From Truepera sp. (lineage in GTDB: Bacteria > Deinococcota > Deinococci > Deinococcales > Trueperaceae): a DNA stretch of 40,404 nt. Below the pieces are notes generated by a model, which was given only the letters and a program-made list of their open reading frames with translations, did no database searches and was not told the DNA's origin. The number at the start of each line of letters is the position of its first letter. Position 1 is the stretch's first letter. Positions 26,363-34,671 of the stretch are shown here, piece after piece. Where the stretch lies: NCBI GenBank assembly GCA_018333895.1, contig JAGXSJ010000023.1, positions 1-40,404 on the forward strand. Direction: 5' to 3'. Position numbers and translations under genes: made by a program.

Positions 26363-27145
26363 ATGGCTAACTCTGCGGATCCCTTCCTCGGCCAGCCCCT
26401 TGCCGCAATCCTGCTGCTTGGAACCTTTCATTTTCAAGATCACGGCCTTGATTGGTATAAACCCCAAGTCGGCTTCGACGTCTTCTCCCAACGACGCCAA
26501 CGGGAGATTGCCGAAGTAGTGGAGCGCCTGGCGGTGTTTCAGCCAACCAAGATAGCAATTGAGCAAACCTCAGACCAGCAGTCCGAGATCGACCAAAGTT
26601 ATCGCGCACACCTGCAAGGTGTTTTTCACTTGCCCGGCAGTGAGATATACCAGCTTGGGTTTCGGCTTGCAAAACGTCTGGGGCATGATCGGGTGCATTG
26701 TGTGGATAACTGGGGTCGGCACTACCAGCCACAGATTGACCTGGAAGCCTACGCACGCGAGCATGGGCAAGAACAGCTGCTGGCGCAATGGTCGCCGCGA
26801 TTCAAACAGTGGTATCAACACCGGGATCAACTCAAAGCACAACTCTCGGTCCGCGAAATTCTGCTAGACATCAACCAGGAAGAGACTATCCTACAAGGGC
26901 ACGGGCACTATTTGGTGGACTGGTTCAAGGTGGGCAGCGGTAACGACTATCCGGGCGCAGATGGGGTCACCGGCTGGTACAACCGCAACCTGCGTATCTT
27001 CGCCAACCTCCAGCGGATCACCGAAACACCAGATGAGCGCATTCTGCTTATCATCGGCTGGGGGCATCTGCCCATCCTGCGCCATTGTGTCCAGGCTTCG
27101 CCAGAGTACAATCTGGTGGAGGTGTGCGACTATCTGGGGCATTGA
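26363..27145 (+). CDS. DUF5694 family protein (TraB/ChaN-like fold)
   Basis: 260 aa. It begins with AAILLLGTFHFQDHGLDWYK, the GTFHF strand that marks this group, then IAEVVERLAVFQPTKIAIEQ and the C-terminal LLIIGWGHLPILRHCVQASPEYNLVEV. His and Glu residues in GTFHF, IAIEQ and GWGH are placed like the metal-site residues of TraB/Tiki/EreA-like proteins. Function is not established; hydrolase activity has been suggested for the superfamily. GGAGG lies 7 nt before the ATG. It sits between an IS relic and TA-like genes, so it may be acquired. Confidence 0.75.
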   Translation: MANSADPFLGQPLAAILLLGTFHFQDHGLDWYKPQVGFDVFSQRRQREIAEVVERLAVFQPTKIAIEQTSDQQSEIDQSYRAHLQGVFHLPGSEIYQLGFRLAKRLGHDRVHCVDNWGRHYQPQIDLEAYAREHGQEQLLAQWSPRFKQWYQHRDQLKAQLSVREILLDINQEETILQGHGHYLVDWFKVGSGNDYPGADGVTGWYNRNLRIFANLQRITETPDERILLIIGWGHLPILRHCVQASPEYNLVEVCDYLGH

Positions 27146-27212
27146 TAGGCAGTGAATAAAGCATTAAGCTCCATACCGTGCGCCGCCCAATCACTAGTTC
27201 GCTAGTTATGCA

Positions 27213-27305
27213 ATGATTACAGCATATGACAAACCTGTCGTCTTGGTCATTGCTTACAGGCCGGACCCTGACCGGTGGGACGAAAGTTTCATGAAGAGGC
27301 GGTGA
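27213..27305 (+). pseudogene. C-terminal tail of a DUF4258-like gene
   Basis: The frame MITAYDKPVVLVIAYRPDPD continues RWDESFMKRR and stops with TGA 2 nt before the next gene's ATG. The YRPDPDRW block resembles the last strand of DUF4258 proteins (YEPDPDEW). Only about 30 codons remain, so the 5' part has been lost. The coupling to the downstream ORF suggests the two once formed an operon. Assignment by eye. Confidence 0.5.
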
Positions 27306-27307
27306 TT

Positions 27308-27526
27308 ATGAAGCGGCGGATGAGAACGAAATACGTGCACGAAGGGCAATATGTAGCAGAGGTGGAAGTCGCGTTGATCGAGGACGAAACCAAGTGGTCC
27401 CCCTACTTGAGCATCGAGGACGCATACAAATTGGACGACGTGAGAAAGGCGCTTCGCCAAGGCGACCTGGCCTCGGCCGCTCGGTATGGCCGAATCTACG
27501 AGCTTCGCCCGGTCGCGCAGCAGTGA
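27308..27526 (+). CDS. Conserved small protein, partner of the truncated DUF4258-like gene
   Basis: 72 aa starting MKRRMRTKYVHEGQYVAEVE, then DETKWSPYLSIEDAYKLDDVRKALRQGDLASAARYGRIYEL. I recognise this as a common small hypothetical protein in bacteria, usually one gene of a two-gene TA-like unit. The function is not known to me. It has a beta-rich N-terminus and helical C-terminus, no membrane segment, and no nucleic-acid-binding motif. The ATG at 27308 is used because GAGG lies 8 nt upstream and the upstream frame start (27275) lacks one. The neighbour is truncated, so the unit is probably inactive. Confidence 0.65.
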   Translation: MKRRMRTKYVHEGQYVAEVEVALIEDETKWSPYLSIEDAYKLDDVRKALRQGDLASAARYGRIYELRPVAQQ

Positions 27527-27561
27527 GCGTTAGCTGGCATTATTGCCGGACTCGTCGGTTC

Positions 27562-27598
27562 TATAACGCTTGACATTTAACGCACCGCGTTATAGAGT
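27562..27598 (+). promoter_or_regulatory. Promoter and palindromic operator of higBA
   Basis: TTGACA (27570-27575), a 17-nt spacer and TAGAGT (27593-27598) lie 5 nt before the GTG of higB. TATAACGC (27562-27569) and GCGTTATA (27587-27594) form a perfect 8-bp inverted repeat with 17 nt between. A third half-site-like TTAACGC (27577-27583) lies inside. One arm overlaps the -10 box. This fits repression by HigA. Confidence 0.75.
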
Positions 27599-27603
27599 GA
27601 ATT

Positions 27604-27885
27604 GTGATCAAGTCCTTCAGGGATCAGGAAACCCAGAAGGTCTTTTCCCGTCAGCGCTCGCGCAAGCTCCCACCGGACATCCAGCAAGTCGCCTACCGCA
27701 AGCTTCGCATGCTTAGCAACGCCCAGACGCTCGCCGATTTACGCATTCCGCCTGCCAACCGGCTCGAAAAGCTGGCTGGCGACCGAGCGGGACAGTACAG
27801 CATCCGCATCAACGACCAGTGGCGCATCTGCTTTGAGTGGCATGATGGTGGCGCTTACAAGGTTGAAATCGTGGACTATCATTAG
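27604..27885 (+). CDS. higB: HigB-type mRNA interferase toxin (RelE/ParE fold)
   Basis: 93 aa. IKSFRDQETQKVFSRQRSRKLPPDIQQVA and KLRMLSNAQTLADLRIPPANRLEKLAGDRAGQYSIRINDQWRICFEW (the latter spanning two blocks) give the complete plasmid-maintenance killer pattern, with the basic QYSIRINDQWRICF strand at the active site. HigB cleaves translated mRNA on the ribosome. The GTG start is 5 nt after the -10 box, so the toxin mRNA would be leaderless while higA has a strong Shine-Dalgarno sequence. This could favour antitoxin synthesis. Confidence 0.93.
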   Translation: MIKSFRDQETQKVFSRQRSRKLPPDIQQVAYRKLRMLSNAQTLADLRIPPANRLEKLAGDRAGQYSIRINDQWRICFEWHDGGAYKVEIVDYH

Positions 27886-27900
27886 CGAGAGGAGGTAGCC

Positions 27901-28206
27901 ATGAATGAACAAAGACTTGCACCGGTACATCCTGGCGAGGTGCTCTTAGAGGAGTTTTTGAAGCCTCTGGAGATCAGCCAGAATCGCCTGGCGCTCAGTA
28001 TCGGGGTGCCGGCGCGGCGGATCAACGAGATCGTCCTCGGCAAGCGCGCTATTACCGCCGATACGGCGCTCAGGCTAGCCCGCTTCTTCGGGACCTCACC
28101 CCAGTTCTGGCTAGGACTCCAGACGGACTATGACCTCGATGTGACTTTGGACAGCCTTGGTGACAGGCTCGAGCGCGAGGTGCATACCGTTTATGCAGGT
28201 GACTGA
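27901..28206 (+). CDS. higA: HigA antitoxin (XRE family)
   Basis: 101 aa, following the toxin by 15 nt. LAPVHPGEVLLEEFLKPLEI is the diagnostic start of the HigA/VapI group. The HTH is ISQNRLALSIGVPARRINEI with VLGKRAITADTALRLARFFG, ending SPQFWLGLQTDYDL. It neutralises HigB and represses the operon. GAGGAGG lies 6 nt before the ATG. Confidence 0.95.
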   Translation: MNEQRLAPVHPGEVLLEEFLKPLEISQNRLALSIGVPARRINEIVLGKRAITADTALRLARFFGTSPQFWLGLQTDYDLDVTLDSLGDRLEREVHTVYAGD

Positions 28207-28320
28207 GGAATACGCCAGCTAACAACACGCTGCAGAGGAACGCAGCCACGGTAGCATGGTTGCTGGACACATCGGGTCGATTGAGACGGGTTATGCCCTA
28301 CGCAAGCAGTGGGCTTAAGA

Positions 28321-28331
28321 TATACTCACTC
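28321..28331 (+). promoter_or_regulatory. Leaderless -10 box of the amidohydrolase gene
   Basis: TATACT (28321-28326) is followed by 5 nt and the ATG at 28332. No Shine-Dalgarno sequence is present. Confidence 0.6.
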
Positions 28332-29954
28332 ATGCCGAGCTATGAGGTGTTAATTCGCGGAGCACGCATTGTCGATGGCACTGGCAACCCCTGGCGCTAC
28401 GGCGATGTGGCCTTAAGCGGCGAGGTAGTCGCTGCGCTGGCTCCGCCTGGGCAGATCTCCGACAGTGCAGCGCGAGAAGTGGTCGAGGCTGCTGGCAAGG
28501 TAGTCTGCCCCGGCTTTATCGACATCCAGAGCCACGCTATTGCCCCCTTGATGCTGGACGGGCGCTGCCTATCCAAAATTTCCCAGGGTGTCACCACCGA
28601 GATCATGGGCGAAGGTTGGACGCCGGCCCCCTGCGGCGGGCGGGTGCAAAACCCGATCGGCTTTTCGGTCTACGCCGCGCGGCTCCCCGAGTGGGTGGAG
28701 CGGGCCAAGGGCTGGTCGCGGTTTGGGGATTGGTTAGCGGCCATGCTTAAGCACGGCGTCTCGCCCAATATCGGCTCGTACTTAGCCGGTGGCACATTGC
28801 GCGAGTATGTGATGGGGCTAGACCTGCGTTCCCCTAGCCCGGAAGAGCTCTCCGCCATGCAGCGCCTGATGGCTGAAGCTATGGCAGATGGCGCCTTCGG
28901 CGTCTCCTATGCGCTTATCTACCCGCCTGACGCCTATGCCGAGACCGGTGAGATCGTAGCCGTCTGCGAGGTGGTGAGCCGTTACGGCGGCAGCTACATC
29001 ACCCACCTCCGCTCCGAAGGCGATGAGATCTTTTCGGCGTTAGAAGAAGCCTTCGCGATCGGCAGGCGGGCCGAGCTGCCGGTCGAGATCTATCACCTCA
29101 AGGCCGCCGGGCGGCGCAACTGGCCCAAGCTGCCGCTGGTGATCGAGTTGATTTCGCAAGCCAGGGCCTCGGGGCTCGATGTCACCGCCGACATGTACCC
29201 CTACCCTGCCGCCGGGACCGGCCTCACCTCGGTGCTCCCACCGTGGGCCGCCGCCGAAGGGCAGCTGTTTGAGAACCTGCGCGACCCGGCCAGGCGCCAG
29301 CGCATTAAGGAGGCGGTGCTCACCCCTGATGGCACCTGGGAGGCGCTAGCTAGCAGCGACGGCCCGGAGAACGTGATGCCGATCGGTTTTGAAAAGCCGC
29401 ATAACCGGCCGTATAGCGGCATGCGCCTCTCAGAGATCGCCAAAGCCCGCGGCCAGCACTGGCTCGAGACAGTCTTTGAGCTGCTCCTGGACGAAGGGCA
29501 GCGCATCAGCACCATCTACTTCTCGATGTCGGAAGAGAATCTCAGGCTGCAACTGCCGCAGCCCTGGATCAAGATCTCCACCGATGCCGGCGGCTACGAT
29601 CCGGCCTGGGGCCAGAGCTTGGGCCCTACCCACCCACGGGCCTATGGCACCTACCCGCGTGTGCTTGGCAGGTACGTGCGCGACGAGCAACTCCTCACCC
29701 TGGAAGACGCCGTGCGCAAGATGACCGGGGCGGTAGCCGAGCGGCTCAACCTCAAGCGCCGCGGGCTGCTGCTCGAAGGGATGCAGGCCGATGTGGTGAT
29801 CTTCGATCCGGCCACCATCAGCGATCGGGCCACCTTTGAGGAGCCGCACCAGTTATCGCTAGGCGTCGAAGAGGTGTGGGTCAACGGCGTGCGGGTACTG
29901 CGCGGCGGCAGTCATACCGGTGCCACACCGGGGCAGGTAGTCAGACCAGGCTAA
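28332..29954 (+). CDS. N-acyl-D-amino-acid deacylase / D-aminoacylase-type amidohydrolase
   Basis: 540 aa from the chosen ATG. It starts YEVLIRGARIVDGTGNPWR, with GKVVCPGFIDIQSHAIAPLM holding the metal-binding HxH position altered to QSH (usually DxHxH). GVTTEIMGEGWTPAP (Glu where the amidohydrolases often show C or E), ITHLRSEGDEIFSALEEA, EIYHLKAAGRRNWPK, a carboxy-terminal KISTDAGGYDP and the LNLKRRGLLLEGMQADVVIFDP end follow. The family removes N-acyl groups from D-amino acids or acts on related amides. The annotated substrate is therefore a family guess. The start follows TATACT by 5 nt. An upstream in-frame ATG (28260) is rejected. Confidence 0.85.
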   Translation: MPSYEVLIRGARIVDGTGNPWRYGDVALSGEVVAALAPPGQISDSAAREVVEAAGKVVCPGFIDIQSHAIAPLMLDGRCLSKISQGVTTEIMGEGWTPAPCGGRVQNPIGFSVYAARLPEWVERAKGWSRFGDWLAAMLKHGVSPNIGSYLAGGTLREYVMGLDLRSPSPEELSAMQRLMAEAMADGAFGVSYALIYPPDAYAETGEIVAVCEVVSRYGGSYITHLRSEGDEIFSALEEAFAIGRRAELPVEIYHLKAAGRRNWPKLPLVIELISQARASGLDVTADMYPYPAAGTGLTSVLPPWAAAEGQLFENLRDPARRQRIKEAVLTPDGTWEALASSDGPENVMPIGFEKPHNRPYSGMRLSEIAKARGQHWLETVFELLLDEGQRISTIYFSMSEENLRLQLPQPWIKISTDAGGYDPAWGQSLGPTHPRAYGTYPRVLGRYVRDEQLLTLEDAVRKMTGAVAERLNLKRRGLLLEGMQADVVIFDPATISDRATFEEPHQLSLGVEEVWVNGVRVLRGGSHTGATPGQVVRPG

Positions 29955-30020
29955 CTATAGTCTCGCTTGGCACGTCAACCTAGCGCTACCGGCTCGGGTT
30001 AACGGGCTCGCAAATCCGCT

Positions 30021-31574
30021 TTATTCGTCCTCCACCACGGTGTTAGTAGCCGATTGGCGGTAGGCGGTATCTACCGGCTTATCGAGCGGTACGCGCCCGT
30101 AGGTCTCGGCCATCTCGCGCAACACCGGCGCCAGCCAATACTCGAGCTGCGACCACTTAAAGCGCCATTGCCAGTTCCCCGAGGCGGTGCCAGGGGTGTT
30201 CATGCGGTGCTCCGAGCCAAGTCGCAGCACATCTTGCAGCGGCACTACGGCGATCTCGGCAACCGACGCAAAGGCCAGACGCATCATGTCCCAGACGATG
30301 TCCGAGCCGTCCCGAGCCAAGTAGCGCCGGACGAAGTCTTGCTCGCTCGCGGGCGCCTTCTCGTACCAGCCCAAGGTAGTGTCGTTATCGTGGGTGCCGG
30401 TGTAGACCGCGCAGGTCCTGGAGTAGTTATGTGGCAGGTAGGGGTCGGCGGCATCGGCGGCAAAAGCGAACTGTAACACCTTCATGCCGGGTAGGCCGTT
30501 ATCGTCGCGCAGAGCTTCGACGCCGGGAGTGATGACACCCAGGTCCTCGGCGATAATCGGCAGCTCACCCAGAGCCTGCTTGACGGCGTCGAAGAACCCC
30601 TGCCCCGGCCCCCTGACCCAGCGACCCTTAACTGCGGTCGGCTCGCTGGCGGGGATCTCCCAATAAGCCTCAAAGCCGCGGAAGTGATCGATCCGCACGA
30701 TATCGACCTGCGCCAGCACAGCGCTGATACGAGCTATCCACCAGGCGTAGCCGGTTTCGGCCATCACCTTCCAGCGGTAGATGGGGTTGCCCCAGCGCTG
30801 ACCGGTCGCACTGAAGTAGTCCGGCGGCACACCGGCAATGACGGTGGGATTGCCCTCGGCGTCGAGGTAAAACAGCTCGGGGTTGGCCCAGGTATCGGCT
30901 GAGTCGTAGGCCACAAAAATGGGGATGTCGCCGATAATTTTAATGCCGTACGCCTCGGCGTGGCGCTTTACTGCCCCCCACTGTTCAAAAAATAGCCATT
31001 GCCAGTAGCGCTGCTTGGCGATGGCGTGCTGTAGCCGCTCACGCCAGTTCGCTAAAGCCGCAGGCTGGCGGGCGCGGATTTCGGGCTCCCATTCGTTCCA
31101 GGGGCGCCCATCATGAGCCTCCTTGCAGGCCATGAACAGTGCAAAATCCTCGAGCCAGAAGGACTGATCGCAAAAGTCGGCAAAGCGGGCACGCTGCTCG
31201 TGGCTGGCGCGCTGCTCGAAGTAATGATAGGAGCGCTCGAGCACCGCCAACTTGAAGGGGATCACACTGCCAAAGTCAACTTGCTCATCAGGGAATACCG
31301 GCAAGCCCTCGAGCGCCTCGGGAGGCAACAGACCTTCCACTACTAGCGCGCTTAGGCTAATCAGATAGGGGTTGCCAGCAAAGGCGCTAAAGCTCTGATA
31401 AGGGCTGTCACCATAGCCGGTAGGGCCGAGCGGCAGAATCTGCCATACGGTTTGACCCGCCTCGGCCAGAAAGTCCAGCCACTGCCGGGTCGAGGCGCCG
31501 AGGTCGCCGATCCCGTGCGGCCCAGGCAGTGAGGTGGGGTGTAAGAGGATTCCGCCAGAACGTGTGAATGCCAT
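30021..31574 (-). CDS. malQ: 4-alpha-glucanotransferase (amylomaltase)
   Basis: 517 aa, the usual GH77 length. SGGILLHPTSLPGPHGIGDLG is the classic N-terminal lead. KQRYWQWLFFEQW, GDIPIFVAYDSADTWAN, VDIVRIDHFRGFEAYWEIPA (nucleophile Asp), IIAEDLGVITPGVEALRDD (acid/base Glu) and YTGTHDNDTTLGWY (third Asp) follow. It transfers glucan chains in maltodextrin and glycogen metabolism. GGAGG lies 5 nt before the ATG at 31574. It follows the permease gene by 14 nt on the same strand and is probably the last gene of that operon, although the permeases belong to a nucleoside-type family. Confidence 0.95.
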   Translation of the reverse strand: MAFTRSGGILLHPTSLPGPHGIGDLGASTRQWLDFLAEAGQTVWQILPLGPTGYGDSPYQSFSAFAGNPYLISLSALVVEGLLPPEALEGLPVFPDEQVDFGSVIPFKLAVLERSYHYFEQRASHEQRARFADFCDQSFWLEDFALFMACKEAHDGRPWNEWEPEIRARQPAALANWRERLQHAIAKQRYWQWLFFEQWGAVKRHAEAYGIKIIGDIPIFVAYDSADTWANPELFYLDAEGNPTVIAGVPPDYFSATGQRWGNPIYRWKVMAETGYAWWIARISAVLAQVDIVRIDHFRGFEAYWEIPASEPTAVKGRWVRGPGQGFFDAVKQALGELPIIAEDLGVITPGVEALRDDNGLPGMKVLQFAFAADAADPYLPHNYSRTCAVYTGTHDNDTTLGWYEKAPASEQDFVRRYLARDGSDIVWDMMRLAFASVAEIAVVPLQDVLRLGSEHRMNTPGTASGNWQWRFKWSQLEYWLAPVLREMAETYGRVPLDKPVDTAYRQSATNTVVEDE

Positions 31575-31588
31575 GTTGTCCTCCAGGG

Positions 31589-32524
31589 TCAAGCCCGGTC
31601 GTAGGCTTTACCGATCGCTTTAGGTGGAATGGCACGGCCGATGAAACCAGCCAGCACCAACATCGTAAGGATAAATGGGATGCCCGACACGATGGTCGAG
31701 GGCATTAGACGCGCACCACCTAACAGCGTCGCCACCGCTTCGAATGAACCGAACAGCAGGGTCGCCCCCAGGACGCCTAGCGGGTGCCACTTGCCAAAAA
31801 TAAGCGCCGCCAGCGCGATGAAACCACGGCCACCAGACATCTCGGAGATGAGCTGGTTGAGATGGCCAACGGACAGGTAAGCCCCCGCAAGACCTGCCAG
31901 CACACCCGAAATGATCACGCCGTAGTAGCGCATCCGCCTCACCCCAACGCCCACGCTGGCGGCGGCGTCCGGATGTTCGCCAACCGCTCGCAAGCGCAAG
32001 CCAAAGGGGGTCTTAAACAGCACATACCAAGCTACCGGCACCAACAGAAAGGCTAAATAGACCAACGGACTGAAGCTGAACGGGCCAACACCCCACTGGG
32101 GCAAGCGATTGACTAGCGGCGTGCTGGTAGTCGAGTTGTTGTAAAGGCCCATCAGCACCAACGCCGGGATACCCACCCCCATTAAGTTAATGGCGGTGCC
32201 GGAGATGATCTGGTCGGCCTGGTAGCGGATCGACACCAGCGCATGGAGCCAGCCGATTAAGCCGCCCGCGATCACTGCTGCCAGGACGCCCAGCCAAGGC
32301 GCAAACCAGACCACCGCTCGAGGATTTTGCGTTAAGTAAGGCGCCTCGACCAGCTGGGTCACTACCGCAGCGGCTAGGGCGCCAAATAGGATAATTCCTT
32401 CCAGCGCGATATTGACCACCCCCGAGCGCTCGCTAAACATGCCGCCGAGCGCTGCCAACAGGAGCGGCGTGGTTGCTCGCAACACCGAGCCGACCAGGGC
32501 CAGCAATAAGAAAGTATCAACCAT
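31589..32524 (-). CDS. Nucleoside/BMP-type ABC transporter permease (NupQ/YufQ-like)
   Basis: 311 aa with about eight to ten membrane helices. It starts with LLALVGSVLRATTPLLLAALGGMFSERSGVVNIALEGIIL; the SERSGVVNIALEG block is the family hallmark. The loop LRAVGEHPDAAASVGVGVRRMRYYGV is the ATPase-contact (EAA-like) region, and GGRGFIALAALIFGKWHP follows. It would form a heteromeric channel with the larger permease encoded just upstream, whose stop overlaps its start by 8 nt. No ATPase or BMP substrate-binding protein is in this window. Substrates of the family are usually nucleosides. Confidence 0.92.
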   Translation of the reverse strand: MVDTFLLLALVGSVLRATTPLLLAALGGMFSERSGVVNIALEGIILFGALAAAVVTQLVEAPYLTQNPRAVVWFAPWLGVLAAVIAGGLIGWLHALVSIRYQADQIISGTAINLMGVGIPALVLMGLYNNSTTSTPLVNRLPQWGVGPFSFSPLVYLAFLLVPVAWYVLFKTPFGLRLRAVGEHPDAAASVGVGVRRMRYYGVIISGVLAGLAGAYLSVGHLNQLISEMSGGRGFIALAALIFGKWHPLGVLGATLLFGSFEAVATLLGGARLMPSTIVSGIPFILTMLVLAGFIGRAIPPKAIGKAYDRA

Positions 32525-34598
32525 GGTTCACTTCCCTAGTTGCCGGAGTCTGCCCAGCAGTCCGCTCAGCCTCTAGCAAGGCCTCGCGCCGAGGGTTGAG
32601 TAGTGACTCGGACAAGAAACCCTTAGCCGCAATAAACAACACCACCAACGCCAACATCATGCTGACTACATCGCGGGTCAGGTCGCTGAAGGTAACGTTT
32701 AAGGCTAGTCCACCGTTTTGCAGCACCCCGAACAAGAAAGCGGCCAAGAGCACCCCGCCGGGCGTGGTGCCGCCGAGCAGCGCCACGGCGATGCCGGTGA
32801 AACCGTCATCGGTCGGCAGGGCTTGGCGAAGTGAGTAGTCTTCCAGCGCACCCCCCATGACATAGTGGGTAGCGCTCAGGCCTGCTAACGCCCCAGCGAT
32901 AGTCATGGCCAGCACCATGTTACGGGCAATGTTAACACCGCCATACTCAGCAGCCTTGGGCGATACCCCCACCGCCCGGAGTTCGTAACCCCACTTAGTT
33001 CGCCACAGCAGGAGATAGACCAACACTGCCGCCAGCAAAGCGATAATCAAAGAGCCGTTGAGCTTAGTAGGCGGTATGGCTGTCGGCAGGGCGGTCCAGC
33101 CGAGCGTCCCAAAGAGCAGGTAGCCGGCCGCCGCCAACCCGAGCGATGCCGCCGCGCGCGGCCAGAAGTACCGCAGCCGCGGTGCTACCCTGGGCCCGAC
33201 CAGGAAACCTAGCAGTGCGAGCAGCGGGGCCGCCGGTAAGCCGTAATTGATCACCACCACGTTAACTCCTGGCGAGGCGCGCAGGTCGATACCGAGCAAG
33301 GCCGGTAGTTGCGTAAAGCGCGCTTCTGGCGCAATCTCATGCGACTTAGGGTCTAAACCAGGCGCTTTGATGGGTAGATCAAGGTTGATCGGGGCATCGC
33401 CGGGGCGTGGCAAGCCGGACACGACCATAGCGGTAAGCAACAACACTCCGGCCAGCGCCAAAGTGAGTCGCGGCGCCTTACCAAGCGCCAGGCGGAGCGG
33501 CTGAATGAGGCTCAGCACGACGGCCAGCGCCGCAAAGATCAGCACCACCACCACCATCCGCAGCGCTGGGGCGGTGAAGACCTGTTCGGCTGAAAGCACA
33601 AAGAGTAGCAGTGCGGCAGCGATGAAGTTCATCAGGATGGTGTTGACCACTTCGTGAGCGCCAAAGCGCGCCTTGAGCCAGCCGGGGATCGCCCCCCACA
33701 AACCGCCGCCGATGGCTGCCGCCAGCACTGCCAAGGGGAGGATCACCACTCGGGGAGCGGGGACGAACACCCCAACCAGCATGGCGCCGATGGCACCCAT
33801 GATCATCTGCCCAGGTGCTCCGATGTTGAAGAGGCCGGCGCGGAAACCGAAGGCTACCGCCAGTCCCGTAAAGATCAGCGGAGTGGTGAAGGTAAGCGCC
33901 TCTAAGAAACCCGCCAGACTGCCCAGAGAGCTGGCAAACAGCGTCTGGTAGGCATACCACAAGGTATCTAGGCGACCGATAAGATACATCCAGGCGGAGG
34001 TAATCTCCACGCCGCGGCCCACCGCCGTCGGCTGCAGCACCAGAATGACCACCCCTGTGGCCAACAGCGCCAAAGCGATCGAGGTTGCTGGCACGGCGAC
34101 TGCGCGAAATAGCCGATTAAGCAGAGCGCCAAGCCCAGCAAAGACCCGCAGGCCCAAAAGGATCGCTAGACTACCCACGACATAGCTAAGAAACGCCGAC
34201 AGCGCCATACCGCTGCGCTGATAAGGGGGCCGCCTAGCCCCAGCCTCCAAGGCAGCTTGCTGCGCCGCCCTGACCACCTCACCGAACAGCGCCAGTCCAT
34301 AAGCGGTGATGGCGATGAGCACTATCCCGGCCAGCAACCAGAGCCAGTAGCGACTGCGGCCCCGGAGTCTAGCGGCCCCAGCAATGGCCACTAGCGCTAC
34401 CACACTGACGATTAAGACCGTTACCTGACCTGGAATGGCCAGCGGTTCGGTGCGCCCGGTAAAATCCACTAGCCGCTCAGGGAGCAAAACCACGGCACTA
34501 CGAGCCCCGGTTTCGCGGTTAAGAGCCGCCCAGGGGGCGATCCATAGCGATAGGATGGTCAGTAACGCCAGCATTGCCAGCGCCAGTCGTTCGTTCAT
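32517..34598 (-). CDS. Oversized nucleoside/BMP-type ABC transporter permease (NupP/YufP-like) with extra membrane domain
   Basis: 693 aa from MNERLALAM, nearly twice the usual 350. The N-terminal 215 residues hold four or five extra membrane helices (SLWIAPWAAL, VTVLIVSVVALVAIAGAA, YWLWLLAGIVLIAITAYG, FLSYVVGSLAILLGLRVF, ATSIALALLATGVVILVL). The family core then begins near GRLDTLWYAYQTLFASSLGS with FGFRAGLFNIGAPGQMIMG and HEVVNTILMNFIAAALLL. It is interrupted by about 150 residues (LALGKAPRLTLALAGVLLL through LGTLGWTALPTAIPPTKLN) including a non-membrane loop, before KWGYELRAVGVSPKAAEYGG and FTGIAVALLGGTTPGG. TG-T-CACAAT lies 6 nt before the chosen ATG; the ATG at 34634 is rejected. First gene of the operon. 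Confidence 0.88.
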   Translation of the reverse strand: MNERLALAMLALLTILSLWIAPWAALNRETGARSAVVLLPERLVDFTGRTEPLAIPGQVTVLIVSVVALVAIAGAARLRGRSRYWLWLLAGIVLIAITAYGLALFGEVVRAAQQAALEAGARRPPYQRSGMALSAFLSYVVGSLAILLGLRVFAGLGALLNRLFRAVAVPATSIALALLATGVVILVLQPTAVGRGVEITSAWMYLIGRLDTLWYAYQTLFASSLGSLAGFLEALTFTTPLIFTGLAVAFGFRAGLFNIGAPGQMIMGAIGAMLVGVFVPAPRVVILPLAVLAAAIGGGLWGAIPGWLKARFGAHEVVNTILMNFIAAALLLFVLSAEQVFTAPALRMVVVVLIFAALAVVLSLIQPLRLALGKAPRLTLALAGVLLLTAMVVSGLPRPGDAPINLDLPIKAPGLDPKSHEIAPEARFTQLPALLGIDLRASPGVNVVVINYGLPAAPLLALLGFLVGPRVAPRLRYFWPRAAASLGLAAAGYLLFGTLGWTALPTAIPPTKLNGSLIIALLAAVLVYLLLWRTKWGYELRAVGVSPKAAEYGGVNIARNMVLAMTIAGALAGLSATHYVMGGALEDYSLRQALPTDDGFTGIAVALLGGTTPGGVLLAAFLFGVLQNGGLALNVTFSDLTRDVVSMMLALVVLFIAAKGFLSESLLNPRREALLEAERTAGQTPATREVNHG

Positions 34599-34613
34599 GC
34601 CGCCATTGTGACA
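34599..34613 (-). promoter_or_regulatory. Extended -10 box of the permease-malQ operon
   Basis: On the minus strand TG-T-CACAAT (34605-34613) is followed by 6 nt and the ATG at 34598. The hexamer starts with C rather than T and has the TGn extension. Confidence 0.4.
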
Positions 34614-34671
34614 CCTCGGCGGGTAACGGCACAATGAGTCCGGTCAGCATTTCGGCCGCTTGGCAGACTGA

